From Bacteroidota bacterium (GTDB lineage: Bacteria > Bacteroidota > Bacteroidia > Bacteroidales > Lentimicrobiaceae): a DNA stretch of 47,646 nt. The DNA lies in contig WSXX01000033.1 of assembly GCA_009773515.1 (NCBI GenBank), positions 1 to 47,646 on the forward strand. The letters run 5' to 3'. The notes beneath the pieces were generated by a model that made no database searches, was not told the DNA's origin, and saw nothing but the letters and a program-made list of their open reading frames with translations. Both the position numbers and the translations under genes were made by a program. Below are positions 1 to 8,182 of the stretch, in pieces. Position 1 is the stretch's first letter; each line of letters begins with the position of its first letter.

Positions 1-154
1 TCATTGGTGCAATAATGCCCCCATTACCATCATCAATCGCCATGGTGGTTCCGGTTCTGTAAGTTGAAGGAATAAAAACCTCAAATGTACCTTGTGCTTT
101 TACATGAAAAACCAGGATAACCATCAGAAAAACCACCGCGACAATATTCTTCAT
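1..154 (-). CDS. Exported protein of unknown function, 5' end only
   Basis: Only the N-terminus is in the window; the gene runs off the left edge. Reading from 154 downward gives a start MKNIVAVVFL, a hydrophobic core and an AQ-type signal peptidase I site (VKAQ), then a mature part beginning GTFEVFIPSTYRTGTTMAID. An in-frame upstream ATG at 211 sits behind an A-rich stretch and would add 19 residues; I prefer 154 because it gives a normal signal peptide, but 211 is possible. The mature part contains acidic and glycine residues (AIDDGNGG) reminiscent of exported repeat or propeller proteins, but the fragment is too short to assign a family. It diverges from the flippase gene at 434. Confidence 0.55.
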   Translation of the reverse strand, partial: MKNIVAVVFLMVILVFHVKAQGTFEVFIPSTYRTGTTMAIDDGNGGIIAPM

Positions 155-265
155 GGATTTCAATTTTAGTCTGTTTTCGGGCAAAGTGGGATATTTCACA
201 TTTCTGTCCATAAGTTTATTTTTTAAAGCAATGATTAGAAAACTGTATTCCGCTATTATACTTTC

Positions 266-288
266 TAGCAGGTAATTCTATCCTGCTA
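266..288. promoter_or_regulatory. Inverted repeat between divergent genes
   Basis: TAGCAGG (266-272) and CCTGCTA (282-288) are 7-bp inverted arms separated by 9 A/T-rich bases. The element lies between the divergent exported-protein gene and the flippase gene. It could be an operator or a weak RNA hairpin; nothing in the window decides which. Confidence 0.3.
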
Positions 289-408
289 AAATAGAAATAA
301 TCCTATAACCAAAATGGAAAAATATCGATGATTGTTTTTTCGAAGTGTGGGTGTTTTGCTGATATTCCTGTGTTTTCAATTAAAAAGGCAGACAATTTAT
401 AATCAACC

Positions 409-436
409 TTGCTGAATCCCCGTTTCGCTATATTTG
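409..436 (+). promoter_or_regulatory. Bacteroidota-type promoter of the flippase gene
   Basis: TATATTTG at 429-436 matches the -7 consensus TAnnTTTG exactly. TTG at 409-411 is a -33 candidate, with a 17-bp spacer, slightly short. The -7 box overlaps the first possible TTG start (434) of the downstream frame, which argues that translation starts later. Confidence 0.55.
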
Positions 437-1765
437 CAGCTTGTAAAACCTATCCTTTTCCACTTGCCAAAAAGATCATATTTTCAGGATATTGCCGGGG
501 TTTTGGGCAGTAATGTGTTTACCCTGTTTACCAACTTCGGGCTGGTTATTCTGCTTGGACGTATGCTGGGCCCGGAAATGTACGGACTTTACACCGCCCT
601 GCTTGTGGTTCCGTTGCTGGTGGTTAGCTTTTTTCAGATGGGCATTAGGCCCACTGCGGTTTTTCTGATTGGTTCAGGAAAAGAAGATGAAAATAAGGTG
701 GTTTCGGCCATGCTGACTGTGCTGATTTTTACGGCTTCTACAGGCGTTATATTCAGCGCTGTTGCATACTTTTTTGTTGGAACTGAAGGTTATACACCGC
801 TGCTTATAATAATGGCTCTGCTTACCATTCCCATGCGGCTGACTTCCATTTATACCGGTGGCGTTTATCTGGGAAAGGAAGAAATTCCAATCACCAATAT
901 GATGAACTGGCTCACCGGATTGCTTACCCTGGTGCTGGCAATTATTATGGTTTATTTCCTGAGGATGGGGCTTTTTGGTGCGGTTGCATCCATGATGCTG
1001 GCCAATACTACAGTTGCAGTTGTTGCCATTTCTATGCTTGTCAGGCGGTTTAAAACAAGGATTTCGTTAGGTAACCCGCTTATCGGCAGAATGTTGAAAA
1101 CCGGTGTGGTTTACGCCCTCTCATTTCTCACCATTCAACTGAACTACCGGCTTGATGTGATCTTGCTGAAAGTACTTTCAGAACCCCGTGAAGTGGGAAT
1201 TTATGCTCTGGGCGTGTCAATGGCCGAACTGCTCTGGCAGATACCGCTTGCCATCAGTATTGTGGTGATGAGCCGCAGCGCCAATGCATCTGACAAAAAA
1301 GCACTCAATCAAAGTACAGCGCGACTGCTCCGGATTTCGCTGATATTGGGCTTAATCATTTCAGCAGGTATAGTTGTTTTGTCACCATGGATTGTTCCGC
1401 TGGTTTTTGGCGAAGCGTTTGCTTCAAGCGTTATTGTGATGCAAACCATTATGCCCGGAATACTGATGATTATTATTTTTCGCATCCTCAGCGGGCAGCT
1501 GGCGGGAACAGGGCATCCCGAAGCTGCTATAAAAGCGTTTGCTCCGGCGATGGTTCTGAATGTGATTCTTAATTACTTGTGGATTCCTGAGTTTGGCGCC
1601 AGAGGTGCGGTGATGGCAACCAATATAAGTTATGCTGTGGCGTCGGTTGCTTATCTTATTACTTATTCGCGTATCACCGGAATGCCGGTGAAAGAGATTT
1701 TCAGATTTGGGAAAGAGGACTGGAGTTTTATAAAGAGATTTACTGACAGGATAAAGAAAGCCTGA
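434..1765 (+). CDS. Wzx/MATE-like polysaccharide flippase
   Basis: A 443-residue, very hydrophobic protein with about 12 membrane segments and a short basic tail (FGKEDWSFIKRFTDRIKKA). The N-terminal pattern, a helix followed by GRMLGPEMYGLYTALLVVP, is typical of the polysaccharide biosynthesis/oligosaccharide flippase superfamily (Wzx, MATE/MviN fold), which moves lipid-linked glycans across the inner membrane. The frame has no ATG start. It is open from 416, and the first start codon is TTG at 434, inside a promoter -7 box. TTG at 464 (then PKRSYFQDIAGVLG) is the more likely start. No glycosyltransferases are next to it, so the glycan it carries cannot be named. The family call is firm and the start is not. 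Confidence 0.85.
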   Translation: MQLVKPILFHLPKRSYFQDIAGVLGSNVFTLFTNFGLVILLGRMLGPEMYGLYTALLVVPLLVVSFFQMGIRPTAVFLIGSGKEDENKVVSAMLTVLIFTASTGVIFSAVAYFFVGTEGYTPLLIIMALLTIPMRLTSIYTGGVYLGKEEIPITNMMNWLTGLLTLVLAIIMVYFLRMGLFGAVASMMLANTTVAVVAISMLVRRFKTRISLGNPLIGRMLKTGVVYALSFLTIQLNYRLDVILLKVLSEPREVGIYALGVSMAELLWQIPLAISIVVMSRSANASDKKALNQSTARLLRISLILGLIISAGIVVLSPWIVPLVFGEAFASSVIVMQTIMPGILMIIIFRILSGQLAGTGHPEAAIKAFAPAMVLNVILNYLWIPEFGARGAVMATNISYAVASVAYLITYSRITGMPVKEIFRFGKEDWSFIKRFTDRIKKA

Positions 1766-1842
1766 AGGGGGATTTGAGTCCTGGCAAGTTGAAAAGAAGA
1801 ATTGACAAGTTAAATGCCTGTACTTTTAGAAATTAACAAGAA

Positions 1843-1875
1843 GACCTCACAAGTTGGAAGAAAACTTGTTAGGTC
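1843..1875. repeat. Hairpin repeat copy 1 (GACCT...AGGTC)
   Basis: Arms GACCTCACAAGTT and AACTTGTTAGGTC pair with one mismatch around a short purine loop. It is the first of three copies downstream of the flippase gene and downstream of the GH92 gene, so it may end transcription from both sides. Confidence 0.7.
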
Positions 1876-1914
1876 AGATTTGTCATCACGGCAGGAAGTA
1901 TGAAGTAACAAGAA

Positions 1915-1947
1915 GACCTAACAAGTTGAAAGAAAACTTGTTAGGTC
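1915..1947. repeat. Hairpin repeat copy 2, perfect stem
   Basis: The arms GACCTAACAAGTT and AACTTGTTAGGTC are perfect inverted repeats. It is nearly identical in sequence to copies 1 and 3. The perfect stem suggests it is the least decayed copy. Confidence 0.75.
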
Positions 1948-1976
1948 AATCCAAATTCAAGAAGTCTTTTTAAGAA

Positions 1977-2009
1977 GACCTCACAAGTCGAAAGAAGACT
2001 TGTTAGGTC
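1977..2009. repeat. Hairpin repeat copy 3, abutting the GH92 stop codon
   Basis: Arms GACCTCACAAGT and ACTTGTTAGGTC pair with one mismatch. The copy ends 2 bp from the last base of the minus-strand GH92 gene, a position suited to transcription termination or 3'-end protection of the mRNA. Confidence 0.7.
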
Positions 2010-2011
2010 AG

Positions 2012-4957
2012 TTATTCCACAATTATCTCATCCACAAAAATATAAGCCTGACCACCCGCACCCAGATGCCATTGGGGAATGGTGCCGAAATTCAAGGCTT
2101 TTACTTTGATGTATCTACCGGAAACATTCACTTTTGAACCCAAATCATTGACGTGCATTTCGTAATCGTCAGCCGCTACCTGATTTTTTATGTTGGCAAT
2201 CTCTTTGAAATTTATCCCGTCATCAGAAATAAAAAAGGAAACTTCTTTTGGCATCCATATCCAGGAACGAACATCCTGAATAAAGCCTGCCGCCACCCTG
2301 CGAACCGGTTTTTTACTTCCCAGGTCAACTATGGCTTCAAAATCGGTTCCCTGATATCCCTGCCATCCGCCTAAGCGCCAGTTACCGGCGCCGCGCAATC
2401 CGTCAATCAGGGCTTCAGGGCCACCGGCACTGTAGTTTTGCTGATATTCAGATTTTAGTTCTACGGAACGGGTTACATCAATTTTTGTAAAATTTCCTTC
2501 AATATAATTGCTGTAGCCGATTCCTTCTTTCCAGGCAATGGCTTTCAGCGTTGTGGTTTTGTCGAGAATAACCGGCGCGGTATAGCGTGTTGAATTGCGA
2601 TCGGGAGCTGAACCATCCAATGTGAAGTATATTTCACAATCGGGAACTATGGTGCCGATAGTCACCGGCATTGGCTCTTTAATTCTTGAATCTTTGGCTT
2701 CAAGGTAAGGAACCGGCAGAATCAACTCTTCACCAATGTGTGTCACCGGTTCATTTCCTTCTCCCACACCCCAGCTTTCGTTGGGTTTGCTGCCCATTTC
2801 GAAAACAAGATGCCCGCCATTCATTATGTCGTTGTGCAGAATGTACGACTTTGGATATGCTTCCCCGTTCAGGGTAACCGACTGAACATAACAATTCTGC
2901 TTTGAGACCTTATTGGCAGTAATTTTAAATACTTTTCCGTTCTCAAGATTGATTTCCATTTCAGGAAACCACGGTGTGCCGATAACGTATTCAGGCTGTC
3001 CCGGTGTAACCGGATAGAAACCCATTGCACTCATTATCAGCCATGCCGACATTTGTCCGCAGTCTTCGTTGCCGATAAGTCCATCGGGTTGAGGGGTATA
3101 AAATTCATCCATAATCTGACGCACACGCTGCTGTGTTTTCCAGGGTTGCCCAACAAAATTATAGAGGTAAGCCATGTGATGGCTGGGCTCATTGCCCTGC
3201 GCGTACTGACCGATAAGTCCGGTTATGTCTTTCATATCGCGGCCACCAACTTCAACCTCTGTGTTGAAAAGTTCGTCAATCTTTGCGGCAAGTTTGTCTT
3301 TGCCGCCATGCAGTTCGTAAAAACCGGTAACATCCTGAGGCACATAGTAACTGTAATGATACGAATTGGCTTCGGTAAAATGCCAGTCAACCGTGGTTGG
3401 ATCAAAAGGGGTGAGCCAGCTGCCGTTCAGTCGCGGGCGCATAAATCCTGTGGTTGGATCAAAAATATTTTTGTATGACTGAGCCCTGCGCATGTATTCA
3501 CGGTAAATTTCTTCGCTGCCCAAATCTTTGGCCATTACGGCAACACACCAGTCATCGTAAGCATATTCAAGTGTTTTTGAAATAGATTCATGCTCTTTGT
3601 CGCCCGGAATATAACCATACTTTTTGTAAACATCGAGTCCGAAATGATCCTGAGCAGCGCTGTGAACCATGGCTTCGAGGGCTTTATTTCCGTCGTAACC
3701 GCGGATGCCTTTCATCCATGCATCGGCAATTACTGAAATGCCATGGTTTCCGATCATACACCAGGTTTCGTTTCCGGCAAGCTCCCAAACAGGAAGCAAA
3801 CCACCTTTATCATACATATTGAGCATGGTTTTTACAAAATCATTGGTGCGCTCCTGTTCAATGATGGTCATCAATGGATGCCAGGTGCGGTAAGTATCCC
3901 ACAATGAAAAAACGGTGTAGTTTGTGAAATCCTCTGCAGTGTGGATATTTCTGTCCATTCCCCGGTATCTGCGGTCAACATCCATAAAAGTATTGGGTTG
4001 CAGAAAGGCATGGTACATGGAAGAATAAAAAACCTTGTTCTGATCTTTGTCTCCACCTTTAACCTTGATTTTGCTTAACTCCTTATTCCATGTATCCTGA
4101 CTTTGTTTCCTTATTTCATCAAAATTCCATCCGGGAATTTCGGCTTTCAGGTTTTTGTAAGCTCCGTCGGAATCGACCGCCGAGAGTGAAACTTTAACTT
4201 CGATCTGCTCCCCGGCTTCTGTTGAAAAACCGACAAAAGCCTTGATGTTGGTCCCTTCTGCGCGCTGAATTGCCTCCTGTAAAGTATCGTTAATTGCAAT
4301 TCCTTTGCGGGAAAATGGCTTTGAGAACTCCATATGGAAATACCAGACCATATCCTTTGCCCAATTGGTTGAGCGGCGCATTCCGCGGATTTCGGTATCG
4401 CTCACAAATTCAATCCATGATTCCAGCACATGATCGCGGTGCTGAAGGTCGATGATCAGGTTTGCCGCTTCGGAAGCAGGGAATGTATAACGGTGGTAAC
4501 CAACCCGGGTGGTGGCTGTAAGTTCGGCCAGAACATCGGGTTTGTCAAGTTTTACACTGTAATATCCGGCTTCAGCTTTTTCGTTTTCTTTGCTGAAAGG
4601 TGAACTGTATTCCGTGTTTTTAAACACCGGGCTGCCAACCACAGGCATCACAAGAATATCGCCATAGTCACTGACACCCGTGCCATTCAGGGCAGTATGA
4701 GCAAAGCCATACATAACGCTGTCGGTGAAATGATAACCTGAGCAGCCATCCCAGCCATCGAGCCGGGTTTGGGGGCTGAGTTGCACCATGCCAAAAGGAA
4801 CGGTTGCTCCCGGGTAAGTGTGGCCATGTCCGCCGGTTCCGATAAACGGATCAACATACGATACCGGCTCTCCGTTTTCTGCAGCTTTATCACAGCCCGA
4901 AAGCATAAAAAATGCCATTGACAGAACGAAAAGAAATGTGTTTTTTCTCATATTCAA
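2012..4957 (-). CDS. GH92 family alpha-mannosidase lipoprotein with C-terminal CHB_HEX_C and F5/8 C domains
   Basis: A 981-residue protein. Residues 1-22 form a lipoprotein signal with lipobox LSGC (Cys22), so it is anchored in an outer or periplasmic membrane. Residues about 30-760 are a GH92 catalytic region: YVDPFIGTGGHGHTYPGA near the start, GNEPSHHMAYLYNF, and IGNEDCGQMSAW, which holds the conserved Asp of the family. Residues about 775-845 resemble the chitobiase/hexosaminidase C-terminal domain (IYFTLDGSAPDRNSTRYTAPV). The last 135 residues resemble an F5/8 type C (CBM32-like) sugar-binding domain. GH92 enzymes are exo-acting, calcium-dependent alpha-mannosidases, many of them active on N-glycans. 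The gene follows lacI by 45 bp on the same strand and is probably co-transcribed with it. An alternative start at Met3 changes little. Confidence 0.95.
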   Translation of the reverse strand: MNMRKNTFLFVLSMAFFMLSGCDKAAENGEPVSYVDPFIGTGGHGHTYPGATVPFGMVQLSPQTRLDGWDGCSGYHFTDSVMYGFAHTALNGTGVSDYGDILVMPVVGSPVFKNTEYSSPFSKENEKAEAGYYSVKLDKPDVLAELTATTRVGYHRYTFPASEAANLIIDLQHRDHVLESWIEFVSDTEIRGMRRSTNWAKDMVWYFHMEFSKPFSRKGIAINDTLQEAIQRAEGTNIKAFVGFSTEAGEQIEVKVSLSAVDSDGAYKNLKAEIPGWNFDEIRKQSQDTWNKELSKIKVKGGDKDQNKVFYSSMYHAFLQPNTFMDVDRRYRGMDRNIHTAEDFTNYTVFSLWDTYRTWHPLMTIIEQERTNDFVKTMLNMYDKGGLLPVWELAGNETWCMIGNHGISVIADAWMKGIRGYDGNKALEAMVHSAAQDHFGLDVYKKYGYIPGDKEHESISKTLEYAYDDWCVAVMAKDLGSEEIYREYMRRAQSYKNIFDPTTGFMRPRLNGSWLTPFDPTTVDWHFTEANSYHYSYYVPQDVTGFYELHGGKDKLAAKIDELFNTEVEVGGRDMKDITGLIGQYAQGNEPSHHMAYLYNFVGQPWKTQQRVRQIMDEFYTPQPDGLIGNEDCGQMSAWLIMSAMGFYPVTPGQPEYVIGTPWFPEMEINLENGKVFKITANKVSKQNCYVQSVTLNGEAYPKSYILHNDIMNGGHLVFEMGSKPNESWGVGEGNEPVTHIGEELILPVPYLEAKDSRIKEPMPVTIGTIVPDCEIYFTLDGSAPDRNSTRYTAPVILDKTTTLKAIAWKEGIGYSNYIEGNFTKIDVTRSVELKSEYQQNYSAGGPEALIDGLRGAGNWRLGGWQGYQGTDFEAIVDLGSKKPVRRVAAGFIQDVRSWIWMPKEVSFFISDDGINFKEIANIKNQVAADDYEMHVNDLGSKVNVSGRYIKVKALNFGTIPQWHLGAGGQAYIFVDEIIVE

Positions 4958-5002
4958 CAGGTATTTGGTTTATTTCTATTAAAATGTTTTGCAGTTCAGA
5001 AA

Positions 5003-6043
5003 TCAGTTTTTCATGAATCTGACTGAAGACTCTCTTACAATCAGATCAACCGGAAGCATCACAGACCATTCACCCGGCGGAACCGGGGTTCCCTGAATCT
5101 GTTTCAGCAAAAGATCAAAAGCACGTTTACTGATGAGATCAACGGGCTGCTCAACCGCTGAAACCGAGGGCCGGGTGAAGTCAAAATAAAGCACATCGTC
5201 AAATCCAACTAGCGCAACCTGAGAAGGAACCGAAACCGATAATTTTCCTAGATACTTCAGACAAAGTGATGTGAGATTATTGTTGAGCGTAAAAATTGCA
5301 TCAGGCAATATGCCGGCATGGTGCAGGCTGTTAAGATTCTCCTTTACGGCTTCCTCAATGTTGTTGAACGGCGCTTTGATAATCCATTCATCCGGAATTG
5401 TAATTCCCTGTTTGTCAAGCTCAGACTGAAAGCCGCCAATGCGTTCGTTGATGGTGGAGATGTGTTCAGGAGTGATTCCTATGGTTGCAATTTTTCTGAA
5501 TCCCTGAGAAAGAAGATGGCGGGCTGCAAGTCTGGCACCTCCAAAATTATCTACAGAAACATTTGCCGATTTCATACCGGGGAAAGTCCTGTCGATCAGC
5601 ACATGAGGCACACCAGCATCAAAAAGCTGATTAAAGTACGATGCATCTTGCATAGATGAAGAAATTATCAGCCCATCCACTTTGCGATTGCGAAGCAAAC
5701 GAATCTGAGCTTCTTCTTTTTCAATGTTTTCTTCGGTGCTGCAAATCACAACACTATATCCCTGATTCCAGGCATAATCCTCTATTCGTCTGGCAATACG
5801 GGAATAAAAAAGGTTGGATATATCTGATACAATCAAACCAATGGTTTTTGTCACTCCGGTGCGAAAACCCCGCGCAAGCACATTCGGCTGAAAATTCATC
5901 TCCAGCACTTTTTCCCTTACCTTTTGCTGTGTTTGTTTGCTGATGCCATGCGCGTCGGCTTTGTTGTTAATCACAAGCGACACAAGTGTTTTTGATACCC
6001 CGAGAGATGCAGCAATATCAGATAATTTGACTTTTTTTGCCAT
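5003..6043 (-). CDS. LacI/GalR family transcriptional regulator
   Basis: A 346-residue protein with the classic layout: an N-terminal helix-turn-helix (VKLSDIAASLGVSKTLVSLV, residues 5-24), a hinge region containing FQPNVLARGFRTGVTKTIGLIV, and a periplasmic-binding-protein-like effector domain to the end. These proteins bind palindromic operators with a central CG and are released, or occasionally recruited, by a small sugar. It sits between the GH29 and GH92 genes. Its own promoter carries the palindrome at 6079-6092, and a near-identical site lies in the susC promoter, so it is the likely local regulator, autoregulated and controlling glycan import. The effector cannot be read from the sequence. 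Regulation of a SusCD locus by LacI rather than by a hybrid two-component system or an ECF sigma factor is less common. Confidence 0.95.
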   Translation of the reverse strand: MAKKVKLSDIAASLGVSKTLVSLVINNKADAHGISKQTQQKVREKVLEMNFQPNVLARGFRTGVTKTIGLIVSDISNLFYSRIARRIEDYAWNQGYSVVICSTEENIEKEEAQIRLLRNRKVDGLIISSSMQDASYFNQLFDAGVPHVLIDRTFPGMKSANVSVDNFGGARLAARHLLSQGFRKIATIGITPEHISTINERIGGFQSELDKQGITIPDEWIIKAPFNNIEEAVKENLNSLHHAGILPDAIFTLNNNLTSLCLKYLGKLSVSVPSQVALVGFDDVLYFDFTRPSVSAVEQPVDLISKRAFDLLLKQIQGTPVPPGEWSVMLPVDLIVRESSVRFMKN

Positions 6044-6059
6044 AAGAAAAGGCTTTTCG

Positions 6060-6067
6060 CAAAGATA
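6060..6067 (-). promoter_or_regulatory. -7 box of the lacI promoter
   Basis: On the minus strand the sequence is TATCTTTG, an exact TAnnTTTG match, 17 bp upstream of the lacI ATG. The expected -33 region falls in or next to the operator-like palindrome at 6079-6092. Confidence 0.6.
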
Positions 6068-6078
6068 AACACTTTTAA

Positions 6079-6092
6079 CTAAAACGATTTAG
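6079..6092. promoter_or_regulatory. Putative LacI operator in the lacI promoter
   Basis: CTAAAACGATTTAG is a 14-bp palindrome with arms CTAAA/TTTAG and a central CG, the usual form of LacI-family operators. It covers the -33 region of the lacI promoter, so binding would repress lacI and the GH92 gene behind it. It differs at one base from the site at 13038-13051. Confidence 0.7.
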
Positions 6093-6133
6093 CTTGAAAG
6101 ATTTATATTTTCAAAGCATTGGTTTGCTTGCCA

Positions 6134-7957
6134 TTAATCAATTCCTTCTATCCTGAAAGTCCAGGCATGATGACCAGGCATTTCGTTGTACGAAACAGCA
6201 CTCAGGTCAATCTGAAGAAGACCATTCTGATGTTTCCAAGGGAGTGACTCTTCGCGGCCGAGCAGACTTATTTTTGATCCTGCCGGTGGTTGAGGAACAG
6301 GCAACAACAGTTTATTGCCCGGCCATTCAAAACAAACAGCATATAAGTTGTTGTGGTTGCGGGTATATGCAATATATTGCCGCTCTGACTTATACAAACC
6401 ATTCAGCCCATCACCTTGAGTTAACCCGGCTTTTGTAAACAGATTTTTCTGAGGAATCACTTCTTTGCCAAGAGATTTGCTTTCCCACGACAGCGAAATG
6501 GATGCATTCTGAACATCTTCGCGAAATTCAACTTTTATGGAATAGAATTTCCCCTTCTCCATGCTCACTTTGCCGGTTGCAGATGATGCTTTTGCTTCGC
6601 GCATGGCTTCTGAATCGGTGCCTTCAGTAACAGTTTCCCATTGATCGAGAACAAGTTTTCCGTCAATGTAAAGACGCATTCCATCGTCAGCCACAGCTGA
6701 AAAAGAAAATTGCTCTGAAAAATCAGGTTTGATGAACCCGGTCCATTCGGCTGTAAAGTGATCTTCAATAACCGGATAACCCGGTGAATTACGAACCCAG
6801 TTAAAATTAACCTGAGCATCAGTCCGTTCAAGTCTGACAGGCTTGTTTTCCCCGCTTTTTTTCCACTGCTTTGCTCCGTAAATTGCTTCACCATTAATTT
6901 CAAGCCATTTGCCAAGAGATTCTATTCTTTCCTGCTGAAGCAGCGGAATTTTTCCATCAGCAGCAGGACCCACATTAATAATCAGTCCACCGCCATAAGC
7001 TACTGTTCTGACAAAGAGGTGAATGAGTTCTTCAGATGTCATATATGCTGATAGCTTTTCATTGCGGTTGAGCCCGAACGAACGCCCAAGCCCACGAACC
7101 TCTGCCCAAGGCCGGTCGGTATCTAATCCTCCCGAACTGTACTCAGGTGTTTTAAACCCGATATCGGCGCCGTGTCCCCAACGATCATTTACTATTGCAT
7201 CGGGGCCAACCAGATTATAGTACCATGAAATCAGTTCACGGGCATGCCAGTCTTCGGCAGAGTTAAACCATTCGCCATCGGTAAAAATAAGATCGGGGCG
7301 GTAAGCTTCAACCACTTCTTTGTATTGTGGAATCATATGCTGCTCAACATAGTTTTTGATGGAATCATCAGGATCTTCGTACCATTTGTGAAGCGGGTGA
7401 CCCCATTCAGGAAGCGAATAATAAAGCCCGAAACGGATATTTTTCTTCCTTACTGCCTCTGAAATTTCGCCAACAAGGTCACGTTTTGGGCCGACATCCA
7501 TGCTGTTCCATCCGGGTGCATATTTGCTGGGCCACAGGCAGTATCCGTCGTGATGTTTCGAAACAAGCACAATATAACCTGCTCCTGACTTGCTGAAAAT
7601 CTCTGCCCATTCGTCTGCATCAAAAAGCTCTGCTTTGAATAAAGGAGCAAAATCACGGTAGGTAAAATCATCGCCGTAATTTTTTTTCATAAAATCAATA
7701 CGGTTTTGAGCCCCTGCCTGAAGTCCGCGCAGATACCATTCGGCATATGACTCAGCGCCACCATATGAGGGCACAGAGTAAACACCCCAGTGGATAAAAA
7801 TACCCAGTTTTGCATTGGTAAACCATTCAGGATAGGGCCTGCTGCGAAGCGATTCCCAACTGCTTTCAACACTTTGGTTCTGTGCTTTCAACCCTGCTGA
7901 AATCAGCAGCAACATGATAAGAAGAACTGTTTTCCGGAATTTAATCGCTTTATTCAT
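6134..7957 (-). CDS. GH29 alpha-L-fucosidase with PA14 domain
   Basis: A 607-residue exported protein with a Sec signal peptide ending in LKAQ. Residues about 40-350 are the GH29 barrel: PEWFTNAKLGIFIHWGVYSVP near the start, SKHHDGYCLW in the middle, and LIFTDGEW, where Asp227 fits the family nucleophile. A PA14 domain at about 390-495 (FSFSAVADDGMRLYIDGKLV) lies between the barrel and the C-terminal beta domain, and may bind glycan or direct the enzyme to its substrate. GH29 enzymes release alpha-linked fucose with retention of configuration. The gene is transcribed in the same direction as lacI and GH92 but has its own promoter, and it diverges from the hydrolase gene at 8183. Together with GH92 it suggests a fucosylated, mannose-containing substrate. 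Confidence 0.94.
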   Translation of the reverse strand: MNKAIKFRKTVLLIMLLLISAGLKAQNQSVESSWESLRSRPYPEWFTNAKLGIFIHWGVYSVPSYGGAESYAEWYLRGLQAGAQNRIDFMKKNYGDDFTYRDFAPLFKAELFDADEWAEIFSKSGAGYIVLVSKHHDGYCLWPSKYAPGWNSMDVGPKRDLVGEISEAVRKKNIRFGLYYSLPEWGHPLHKWYEDPDDSIKNYVEQHMIPQYKEVVEAYRPDLIFTDGEWFNSAEDWHARELISWYYNLVGPDAIVNDRWGHGADIGFKTPEYSSGGLDTDRPWAEVRGLGRSFGLNRNEKLSAYMTSEELIHLFVRTVAYGGGLIINVGPAADGKIPLLQQERIESLGKWLEINGEAIYGAKQWKKSGENKPVRLERTDAQVNFNWVRNSPGYPVIEDHFTAEWTGFIKPDFSEQFSFSAVADDGMRLYIDGKLVLDQWETVTEGTDSEAMREAKASSATGKVSMEKGKFYSIKVEFREDVQNASISLSWESKSLGKEVIPQKNLFTKAGLTQGDGLNGLYKSERQYIAYTRNHNNLYAVCFEWPGNKLLLPVPQPPAGSKISLLGREESLPWKHQNGLLQIDLSAVSYNEMPGHHAWTFRIEGID

Positions 7958-8017
7958 AGGGCGAAGATTAAATTGATTGATCGTTCAGAATCATTGGCTT
8001 TACCCGATGTTCTTTTG

Positions 8018-8025
8018 CAAATCTA
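8018..8025 (-). promoter_or_regulatory. -7 box upstream of the GH29 gene
   Basis: On the minus strand TAGATTTG is an exact TAnnTTTG match, about 60 bp upstream of the GH29 ATG at 7957. No clear TTTG lies at the expected -33 distance. No copy of the CTAAAACGRTTTAG operator was found here. Confidence 0.45.
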
Positions 8026-8072
8026 CAAACTCTTTTGAAATAGAAAGCATCTTTTTAATTTTTTTTCAGAAG

Positions 8073-8105
8073 TTGTTGAAAAATATAAACTGAATACTAT
8101 CTTTG
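8073..8105 (+). promoter_or_regulatory. Promoter of the 8183-12968 operon
   Basis: TTG occurs twice at 8073-8078. A 19-bp spacer after the second copy leads to TATCTTTG (8098-8105), an exact match to the Bacteroidota -7 box. The start codon at 8183 lies about 75 bp further on. No LacI-type palindrome overlaps it, so this operon may be controlled differently from susCD. Confidence 0.65.
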
Positions 8106-8182
8106 CATCTGAATCGGTGTACCTGATTAATTAATCAGATTCTTCAGGATTTTGCCAGTTCAATAATCAGAAAATCGTTGCC

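Noticed and set aside
3053-3478. 141-codon open frame opposite the GH92 gene
   Set aside because: It lies wholly within a clear GH92 coding region and has no domain or promoter.
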